Assembly: GCA_001839685.1 (NCBI GenBank)
Contig: MLAK01001201.1
Location: forward strand, 1 to 12,754
From: Tritrichomonas foetus
Taxonomy: Eukaryota; Parabasalia; Tritrichomonadida; Tritrichomonadidae
Reading direction: 5' to 3'
DNA length: 12,754 bases
Below, piece after piece: positions 6,509 through 12,754 of the stretch. The notes under the pieces were generated by a model, which was not told where the DNA came from, did not search any database, and saw only the letters and a program-made list of their open reading frames with translations. Position 1 is the first letter of the stretch. Each line of letters starts with the position of its first letter. Both the position numbers and the translations under genes were made by a program.

Positions 6509-7825
6509 TCAATTATAAAGATAACCAAAGAATTCGATTTCACAGAATCGAAGACTTTTATAACTTCCGTTTGTTGTTTTATTAGTTCCTTTCAATCTTA
6601 TAAATTGATAATATGTTTTATTGTCGATTTTCCATGAGTGTGATTTGAAGTCACCAATCAAATCGTTCGAATTGTTTTTCTGATCAAGAATTTTCCATTG
6701 TTTACCATCATTAGAACCTTCAATATTCCAGTTAATCATATAACCACAACTAGAGTTATATTCTCTTTGTGATTTTATTGAATATCCAGTCAAACAAACT
6801 TTATGAGATTTGAAATCAACTTGCCAAAATGAATTTTCATCATCTTGGTTATTGTCATAATCTGTTATATTCCCTTTGTTAATCACATCGTAAACTTTGC
6901 CACAACAATTTGATAATTCGGTAATATTAATAATTCCTTTACAATGAGGATTTCCTTGATAAAGACGAGTTAAATATTGAAATATGCCATTGAATGGATC
7001 TCTTTCTTGTTCAATAAAAGGAATGCTACTTTTCTTGTTTGATTGAATACAAAAAGAACTGATTTTTTGCCAAATTTGAAGATTGATGTTCTCTGGACTT
7101 AAAAGATCAAAATATTTGGAAATATTGATTTCATTCAGGTTTTCAAAACTGATAAACTCAAGAAGATGATGAAATTGTTCATTTTTGTGAATGCACTCAA
7201 ATAAAGAATCTTCATCGTCAATTTGCAAATTTGATTGACTCAAAATTTCATACAAATGATCTTCATTTAATGTATCAAAGCATTCATTCATACATTCATT
7301 GAATTTACTTGAAAGAAATGAAATTAATTTATTATAGTTTTTGTTTGTTTGGGAATTATTCAAAATTCGTGAATTTCGTGAATTATGAAGATTTTGAATT
7401 GCTTCCGAAATAGAAATTCCTTCATAATAAAATGTTTTAATATCAATTTGATGAATGATTTCATCATTTCCTAATGTTTCTGATAATTTATGAATTAATC
7501 CAATGGTTTTTTCATATTTTGAATCATTTATAATTTCTATTTTTCCTTTTTGAACAAGTGATTTCATCATTTCTTGAACTTTTTCTTCTTCTTCTTGATT
7601 AAATTCACATGAATCAATGATAAATGAACCAATTGTAAAATCATTTTGAAGTAATTTCAAAACATAAGGCGAAATAAAAGCAGCTGAAAACCGATTACAT
7701 CTAAAAATCACTTTTCCTTTATAAATGAAAGAAAAATCTTTACCAAAAACGAATTCCATATTTTCAAGCCTTTTCATAGATATTTTCACAGATTTGATCT
7801 TATTACTTTGTTGATTTTCTTCCAT
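6509..7825 (-). CDS. BTB-like protein with C-terminal F5/8 type C (discoidin) domain
   Basis: A 438-residue protein. The start is ATG at 7823-7825; the open frame extends to 7855 but begins with TTG. Residues about 23-110 look like the trichomonad BTB/POZ-like N-terminus (F-x-F-I-Y-K-G-K, then RCNRFSAAFISPYVLKLLQ), where a folded-out core positions a helix pair. Residues about 180-270 are helical and BACK-like (SFENLNEINISKYFDLLSPE). Residues about 295-437 form an F5/8 type C domain: FWQVDFKSHKVCLTGYSIKS (333-352), a NW-x-IEGSNDG-x-W segment (365-377), then W398, FIRLKGT (408-414) and the terminal EIEFFG (429-434). There is no signal peptide or membrane span, so it is probably intracellular. 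BTB domains mediate dimerisation and cullin-3 binding, and discoidin domains bind glycans or ligands; its job here is inferred to be adaptor-like. This architecture is a large family in Trichomonas and Tritrichomonas. Confidence 0.88.
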   Translation of the reverse strand: MEENQQSNKIKSVKISMKRLENMEFVFGKDFSFIYKGKVIFRCNRFSAAFISPYVLKLLQNDFTIGSFIIDSCEFNQEEEEKVQEMMKSLVQKGKIEIINDSKYEKTIGLIHKLSETLGNDEIIHQIDIKTFYYEGISISEAIQNLHNSRNSRILNNSQTNKNYNKLISFLSSKFNECMNECFDTLNEDHLYEILSQSNLQIDDEDSLFECIHKNEQFHHLLEFISFENLNEINISKYFDLLSPENINLQIWQKISSFCIQSNKKSSIPFIEQERDPFNGIFQYLTRLYQGNPHCKGIINITELSNCCGKVYDVINKGNITDYDNNQDDENSFWQVDFKSHKVCLTGYSIKSQREYNSSCGYMINWNIEGSNDGKQWKILDQKNNSNDLIGDFKSHSWKIDNKTYYQFIRLKGTNKTTNGSYKSLRFCEIEFFGYLYN

Positions 7826-8257
7826 GTGATTTTCTGCAAGCAAGAATAAATACAATACTTTTCACATCACATTCCCATGTCATATCAAAAATTCCAGTTT
7901 TATTGTGAACAGTTTTCTTTAATTAGATTTTTCATTTTACCTTAAATGTTCATGTGTAAACTGACATTTTTCCTTATTTGTTAAAATTATAACATTAGAT
8001 TGGAAATCAATTGGGAATAATGACAGAATCATCTTTTTTTTGAAGAAAGAGCTTTATCACAACAAAGATGCCTCATCAAATATATTCCCTTCATTCTCAC
8101 ACAACCAAAAAACAAAAGAATTTGCATGAAACAACAATAATTATCAATGGGAGACTTTCCTATTTTTACTCAATTTTCGTTTGGGTGAAAAAAAACAAAT
8201 ATTTATAAGGAATGTAAATAAAGTAATTATATGTCCCAATGGCACAGAATAACAATG
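7826..8257. other. Spacer upstream of the BTB/F5/8C gene
   Basis: AT-rich. Two overlapping opposite-strand frames are open (plus strand from ATG 8068, 47 codons; minus strand about 53 codons in the same place). Since they cannot both be genes and neither resembles a known protein, I treat both as chance. The sequence TCACATG at the F5/8C start may be a weak initiator. Confidence 0.4.
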
Positions 8258-8356
8258 TTATTTCTTTAGTTGTGATTATTTCTTTAGTTGTGATTATTTC
8301 TTTAGTTGTGATTATTTCTTTAGTTGTGATTATTTCTTTAGTTGTGATTATTTCTT
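8258..8356. repeat. 18-bp minisatellite, 5.5 copies
   Basis: Unit TTATTTCTTTAGTTGTGA. Five perfect copies lie at 8258-8275, 8276-8293, 8294-8311, 8312-8329 and 8330-8347, followed by the first nine bases at 8348-8356. The identity of all copies suggests recent expansion. Because 18 is a multiple of three, it leaves frames unbroken, but it lies outside genes, about 80 bases beyond the 3' end of the FOP-like gene. Confidence 0.97.
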
Positions 8357-8368
8357 GCTGCTAGCAAG
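8354..8368. repeat. Small hairpin at the minisatellite edge
   Basis: CTTGCT (8354-8359), loop GCT, AGCAAG (8363-8368): a six-base-pair stem with a three-base loop, overlapping the last three bases of the 18-bp repeat array. It may be where the array began or stopped expanding. No terminator function is implied in this eukaryote. Confidence 0.5.
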
Positions 8369-8433
8369 ATCTTAATAATAAAAACAAAAAATGGAAATTT
8401 GTTGAACATAAAACTTTCAATTTATTCATTTTT

Positions 8434-9180
8434 TCACTCTTCGCTCTTCTTCTGCCGCTTGGTTGATGAAGATCTCTTTTGACCCTCCTTTGATGGGCTC
8501 TTTTTCCTTTGGGGCGACTTTGCGCGTGGGCTCCTCCGTGTGCGAGGCGATCTCTTTGGCGAATCCTCTTCACCTTCTATAGTTTTATTTTTCTTTGGTG
8601 AGCTTGCAGGTGAATTTTCTTTATTCTCATCATCAAAAGTATCATTCCGACTCTTAATTCTCTTATTAGGTGAATTTCTTGGTGATCTCTTTCTTGGCGA
8701 CCGTTTAGGTGAATTCTTAGGTGAATTTCTTGGTGAATTTTCTTCCTTCTCTCCGTCTTCATCTTTACTTCCCGTTTCATTTCCGTTGACGCGGTCTTGA
8801 ACGAGCTGTTTGAGGAAATGCGATCGGCGCCTGAAGCTGAGTTGTTTGAAGGCTGTTGTTGGCGTGTCCACTTCGAATGCGGATGTTGGACATTCGTTCT
8901 TGAGTGAGGAGGCAGAATAAAGTAAATTCCTATGAGTGAGATATTCGAAAACAAGTCTGGCGGCAAGTCTCTCAGCTGTAGTCTCTGGTGTTTTGGCCTT
9001 TGATGCGATTACTGAGTTATTGCTTTTATCGGTTGATTTCTCATTTGCATATTTTGCAACTTGTGCGAAAAGTTCAGCAGAAATATGGTTAATTGCACCT
9101 GAGGAATTGAGGGCATCAATAACTTGGGAATGCAGGTCTAAGCTCGTTTCTTTCTTCTGGGAATGATTGCTTCGAGACAT
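8434..9180 (-). CDS. FOP/CEP20-like LisH protein with basic SP-rich tail
   Basis: A 248-residue protein starting at ATG 9178-9180. Residues about 16-100 resemble the N-terminal dimerisation module of FOP/CEP43, CEP20 (FOPNL) and plant TONNEAU1: a helix pair (LHSQVIDALNSSGAINHISAELF), a Ser/Lys linker, then a LisH motif (about 72-97, LAARLVFEYLTHRNLLYSAS). These proteins act at centrosomes, basal bodies and microtubule-organising centres, which fits a flagellate. Residues 138-248 are a disordered, strongly basic tail with 13 Ser-Pro sites (149, 153, 157, 161, 166, 170, 190, 194, 207, 211, 217, 222, 228), many as SPK or SPR. They suit CDK/MAP-type kinases and recall the SPKK DNA-groove-binding motif of some histone H1 tails, so chromatin or microtubule binding are both possible. 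After the TGA stop, AATAAA lies about 10 bases downstream. It is transcribed away from the AGC kinase gene (divergent pair, 1,086-base gap). Confidence 0.75.
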   Translation of the reverse strand: MSRSNHSQKKETSLDLHSQVIDALNSSGAINHISAELFAQVAKYANEKSTDKSNNSVIASKAKTPETTAERLAARLVFEYLTHRNLLYSASSLKNECPTSAFEVDTPTTAFKQLSFRRRSHFLKQLVQDRVNGNETGSKDEDGEKEENSPRNSPKNSPKRSPRKRSPRNSPNKRIKSRNDTFDDENKENSPASSPKKNKTIEGEEDSPKRSPRTRRSPRAKSPQRKKSPSKEGQKRSSSTKRQKKSEE

Positions 9181-10266
9181 AATTTTTCTTTAATGTTATT
9201 GAACTTTTTGTGATTTTATTTGGTTCTTCATTATTTTATTCCAAACAATTTTGATTACTTTTAACGGTCAAAATAAAATGGGGAAATCACGAAATATTGT
9301 TCGACTTTTGTTTACTTTATTTCATTGTATAGTTTATGACATAAAGTATATAAATTTTTTTAAGAACTTTATGCGTAATTAAATACTTTATTCCGATTTA
9401 CTAACTTTATTAGGTATTGTATAGTTTACAAGCGGTTTAGAGTCCGAACAAACTCAGGTGAAATTTCAATAGAACAATATTTGAATGTATGATAATTCAA
9501 TTGAGAAAAAATTGTGTGTTTTTCAGAAAATTCAACCACACCACTTTGAAAACCAGATTTATTTACTCATCCAATAAAAAATCCAAGAGCGTAAATCACA
9601 AAATAGATTTCATTTTGAAAAGGTTGTTTGGGTATCCGGTAAGTTAACGAACATCATCATAGATTTATTTGAACAATGAAAACTTTTTCTGTGAATTCCA
9701 ACGGAACCGCTTTTTTCCATTGAAACAAATTTGTTCACATTTTACTTATATCTTGCTCTTTGGTGAGATCGATCTGAAATATTCAAGTTTCCTATCTTTA
9801 TACTTCATTAAGTAATATGATTTCCCTGTCGAATATCGACCAAATAGAGCTATTTATAAGAAATCTCGTAAAAGTAGTCATTCCACCTATATTTTACCTA
9901 CTTATTTCGGTTTTTCGCAAAATATTATTTTGTTTATCTGATAACCGATTTTTCTTTTTCATATTTCGAGATTGTGCAAATTATTCAATTAGTTGTACAA
10001 TAATGCAATGATTTTTTATTTTTGTTTTTTCACAAAATGAATCTAGATTCAATAGGTTTCAGATAGCTTCTCGATCGATTAACTTGCCAATATAAATGTT
10101 TCACAATTCTACTTGATATTTGAAAAGTTTACATCATCTAATTTTTGAGAGACTGATCAAAAATGTATTTAAAAGATTCAGGGAATCGTCACAATTAATT
10201 CAAAGAATTTTTTTTATTTGAATTGGAGTGATTTCTGTGATTTGAATTGTTTGGCCTTTTGTTGAA
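9181..10266. other. 1.1-kb divergent spacer between FOP-like and kinase genes
   Basis: It must hold both divergent promoters. A 13-bp direct repeat ATTGTATAGTTTA occurs at 9324-9336 and 9416-9428. A 64-codon plus-strand ORF (9817-10011, ATG start) is hydrophobic, AT-driven and unconvincing. On the minus strand one frame from about 10266 to a TAA near 9432 reads with protein-like segments separated by about a dozen stops, mostly TGA; it might be an old gene relic, but another frame looks nearly as good, GC is not raised (about 30%), and I do not call it. No tRNA or conserved element was seen. Confidence 0.4.
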
Positions 10267-11718
10267 ATGTTTCATTCGCACTTCAGCATTAAAAAGACCC
10301 TCATTGATTCCAAAATCCAGATCAAAGATTGCTCCATTGTTGGAGACACGATAATATTGAATGAAATTTCCAATGATTGCACCTTTATCAACAATCAACA
10401 AAATTCCGAGCCATCGAGCTACGATAGCCGCGACAACAACATAAATGGTTCCCACTTTGACAGTCATAACAACGGCCACGACAATAACTCCTCTCAACGT
10501 TCGAAATCCATTCCTCTGAAAGCTGTCACCAAGATCGAAGCTGGTGATGATCATTTTACCCTTCAATTGAGCACAGGCAAATCCTTGAGCTTCTACAACG
10601 ATAACATCAAAATTCTAGTTGATTGGATTTTCGCCATTCGTACAAAATTAAACGGTTTAGAATCATCCTCAAAATCACTCACAATTAACGACTTTAACAT
10701 CATTGCCGAGATTGGACGTGGACGGTACAGTACAATCAAGCTTGTCGAAAAGAAAGACGATCATAAGCAATATGCAATGAAAATCGTCGAAAAAAGTTTC
10801 CTCGTTAACCACGGAAGTATCCAACATGCCCTTGCCGAAAGGAACATCATGAGGCGCGTCAGCAACCATCCATTTATTGTCACCCTTGATTATGCTTTTC
10901 AAAGCCCAACCACTTTTTATTTTGTTATGGAATACGTTAAAGGTGGTGATCTTTTCAGACACATGAAAAATTCTCCAAGGCTCCGCTTTGAAGAGATTCA
11001 ACTCTATGTTGCAGAAATAGCCCTGGCAATCCACCACCTTCACAGTTTTGGAATCGTTTATCGAGACCTAAAACCAGAAAACATCCTTTTGACAGAAGAC
11101 GGGCATATCAAGCTTATTGACTTCAACTTGTCTAAAGAGCTGAACGGAGAAGAATCAACATCTACGTTTTGTGGAACAGTTGAGTATCTTGCACCAGAAA
11201 TTGTAAACAAGGAGAAATATGGAAAAGCTGTTGATTGGTGGTCACTTGGTGTTATGATTTTCGAAATGGTTTTTAATCGAACACCATTCGCTTGCCAGAA
11301 CCCCAATCGAACACTTGCGAAAATCGCAACAGGACGAGTGATGATTCCTGATTGCAGAAATTATGAATTGGTCAGATTAATCGATGGATTATTACGAAAG
11401 GATCCAAAGAAGCGATTTTGCTTTAAAGATATCGTTACTCATCCATTCTTCCATCCGCTTGATTTCAACGATGTCTACAAGAAGAAGTATACTCCCCTCA
11501 ATAAGCCAACATTGATTTCTTTATCCAACTCAGTCGACATCAATCTTTGTGACCTTTGTGATGAAGACACTCAAGAACTTTCAGCCAGCTCGATTTCTGA
11601 TCATTCTATCGACGAAATGATGACTACCAGCCTCAGCTGCGATCTTATCTATGTTCCTGACTTCACACTTGACAATAGCATTTGCTCTCTTCCAAAGAGT
11701 GAAAGCACCTACATATAA
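10267..11718 (+). CDS. AGC-family Ser/Thr kinase, AKT-like, with N-terminal PH-like domain
   Basis: A 483-residue protein; an in-frame TGA lies 24 bases before the ATG. Residues about 8-128 look like a PH domain with an Asn/Ser/His-rich insertion (40-80); the second half (SIPLKAV, FTLQLSTGKSLSFY, then the helix with W120) is the clearest. The kinase domain spans about 143-395: glycine loop G150-R-G152-R-Y-S, lysine K172, helix-C E191, catalytic YRDLKPEN (D267, N272), then D285-F286-N287 in place of DFG, activation loop with T300 in STFCGT (the PDK1-type site, equal to AKT T308), APE at 309-311 and DWWSLG at 323-328. The C-terminal tail ends with VPDFT (463-467), a hydrophobic-motif-like site with T467. 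The family acts downstream of phosphoinositides in growth signalling. DFN is unusual but also found in the STK32/YANK kinases, so activity is likely. TAA is followed by AAA, a poly(A) signal. The AKT-like label rests on domain order; other PH-AGC kinases are possible. Confidence 0.92.
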   Translation: MFHSHFSIKKTLIDSKIQIKDCSIVGDTIILNEISNDCTFINNQQNSEPSSYDSRDNNINGSHFDSHNNGHDNNSSQRSKSIPLKAVTKIEAGDDHFTLQLSTGKSLSFYNDNIKILVDWIFAIRTKLNGLESSSKSLTINDFNIIAEIGRGRYSTIKLVEKKDDHKQYAMKIVEKSFLVNHGSIQHALAERNIMRRVSNHPFIVTLDYAFQSPTTFYFVMEYVKGGDLFRHMKNSPRLRFEEIQLYVAEIALAIHHLHSFGIVYRDLKPENILLTEDGHIKLIDFNLSKELNGEESTSTFCGTVEYLAPEIVNKEKYGKAVDWWSLGVMIFEMVFNRTPFACQNPNRTLAKIATGRVMIPDCRNYELVRLIDGLLRKDPKKRFCFKDIVTHPFFHPLDFNDVYKKKYTPLNKPTLISLSNSVDINLCDLCDEDTQELSASSISDHSIDEMMTTSLSCDLIYVPDFTLDNSICSLPKSESTYI

Positions 11719-12444
11719 AAATGTTCAACTGCTGAAGGAAAAAAGAAATTCTGCATTCGGATTTCGATTGAAGGAATTTGAATAGTAATCCACATCCTGT
11801 AAATAATATGAAATGAAGAGGGTTATGGTTATTAAACCATTTCCCTAAAAAACTAGTTTAAATTAATGCGTGAATCAAAATATTTAATTGCACGATTCGT
11901 GTAAATCGATTCTAAACAAGTGAAGCCTTTGATTACCCATTCATGAATCGATAATCAACGGAAAGCCTTAAGGAGAATCATAGCAAATGAAAATAACACC
12001 AGTGACAGAAACGAACATGCTTCAGGTATTTTAATAATAATATTTTATGCAATGGAAAAGCGAAATTCACTCCATTGTTATATTATAAACTAACCATAAC
12101 GACATTCTGCCATTTTTTAGTGGTTGCAATTCACAGTGATTATGATTATACATAATATAGAATATTTATATTTTTTATATTCAAACTTGAGGTTTCAAAA
12201 ATGCCTCTTTATCATTTTTTTACATCATTTAATATTCCATTTAATGAATGTATATAATCAATGTTTTATTTTGGAGACTAATTTTTTATTGAATTTAGTT
12301 GCTTAAGATTGAATTTTGAATGTCGGGAAATAAATTGGAAGTTTGTTTTGTTTCAAGAAGGATGGTCAAAGTTGGTGTTGTTGTTCAAATTTAATGATTC
12401 TGATTAGTGTAGGACATCAAAGGAAAGTTGTCTGTTAATTATTG
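11719..12444. other. AT-rich spacer after the kinase gene
   Basis: No credible gene; a 60-codon ORF at 12124-12306 is hydrophobic, AT-driven and unlike a protein. Small structures: a hairpin at 11825-11840 (ATGGTT, loop ATTA, AACCAT) about 107 bases past the kinase stop; a near-palindrome TTGCACGATTCGTGTAA at about 11887-11903; and an inverted pair, ATCGATTC near 11907 and GAATCGAT near 11945. Any of these could be regulatory, but nothing shows it. Confidence 0.4.
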
Positions 12445-12754
12445 TAATAGTATATGTATAATAGTATATGTATAATAGTATATGTATAATAGTATATGTA
12501 TAATAGTATATGTATAATAGTATATGTGTAATAGTATATGTATAATAGTATATGTATAATAGTATATGTATAATAGTATATGTATAATAGTATATGTATA
12601 ATAGTATATGTATAATAGTATATGTGTAATAGTATATGTATAATAGTATATGTATAATAGTATATATGTAATAGTATATGTGTAATAGTATATGTGTAAT
12701 AGTATATGTATAATAGTATATGTATAATAGTATATGTATAATAGTATATGTATT
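12445..12754. repeat. 14-bp minisatellite, 22 copies, running off the window
   Basis: Unit TAATAGTATATGTA in 22 consecutive copies plus two bases, with no length change. Variants: copies 6, 13, 17 and 18 end GTG instead of GTA, and copy 16 reads ATATATG at its end. The rest are identical. The array continues past the window end, so its total length is unknown. Every strand and frame contains stops (TAA, TAG), so it is non-coding. Such arrays are typical variable-number tandem repeats. Confidence 0.98.

Noticed and set aside
8062..8210. Open frames on both strands upstream of the BTB/F5/8C gene
   Set aside because: Both strands are open at once, with no recognisable family and no poly(A) or initiator support.
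8540..8800. Plus-strand ORF with repeated LGEF motifs
   Set aside because: It is the antisense shadow of the SP-repeat tail of the FOP-like gene.
9433..10266. Minus-strand frame with protein-like segments separated by about 12 stops, mostly TGA
   Set aside because: Stops are only mildly fewer than expected for such AT-rich DNA, a second frame looks almost as protein-like, and GC is not raised. TGA as a sense codon is excluded because three neighbouring genes end in TGA. A homologue search could revive it.
10195..10566. Minus-strand 123-codon ORF
   Set aside because: It overlaps the PH-like region of the kinase gene and its composition (Val and Asn runs) is that of antisense to Asn/Ser/His codons.

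Overview
The window looks like nuclear DNA of an AT-rich protist, most likely a trichomonad (parabasalid, Tritrichomonas-like). The reasons are intron-poor genes with very short flanks, AT-rich spacers carrying long A tracts and minisatellites, stop codons often running into TAAA (the trichomonad polyadenylation signal overlaps the stop), and protein types expanded in trichomonads: a BTB-like protein ending in an F5/8 type C (discoidin) domain, single-pass surface proteins with an N/K-rich cytoplasmic tail, and AGC kinases. The species is an inference. No tRNA, rRNA, CRISPR or bacterial-type signal was seen.

Layout: 281-1345 (+) encodes the ectodomain and membrane anchor of a type I surface protein but has no in-frame ATG near its 5' end. 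1346-2560 is spacer with a 29-A tract and a GC-elevated stretch on the minus strand (1791-2387) that reads like a decayed gene. 2561-4660 (-) is a 699-residue protein with a 23-residue-period beta-helix followed by two RING fingers. 4661-5423 is spacer with a possible 50-codon gene (4919-5071, +) and a 28-A tract. 5424-6077 (-) is a small E2F-like winged-helix protein, with a 36-codon ORF overlapping its start. 6509-7825 (-) is the BTB-like/F5/8C protein. 8258-8356 holds an 18-bp minisatellite. 8434-9180 (-) is a FOP/CEP20-like LisH protein with a basic SP-rich tail. 10267-11718 (+) is an AKT-like AGC kinase with a PH-like domain. 12445 to the window end is a 14-bp minisatellite.

The six main genes do not form an operon or an obvious pathway. 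They are singly transcribed eukaryotic genes touching surface exposure, ubiquitin ligation, cell-cycle transcription, adaptor function, centrosome/basal body and kinase signalling. A loose inferred link is that E2F-like control, SP-site (CDK-type) phosphorylation of the FOP-like protein and an AKT-like kinase are all growth or division related.

Several predicted starts needed correcting to the first in-frame ATG (E2F-like at 6077, BTB/F5/8C at 7825), because the longer open frames begin with GTG or TTG, which are unlikely nuclear starts. No clear canonical trichomonad intron (3' motif ending ACTAACACACAG) was seen. I found no convincing new multi-gene system; the most notable items are the beta-helix/double-RING protein, the DFN kinase, the start-less surface gene and the gene relic at 1791-2387.
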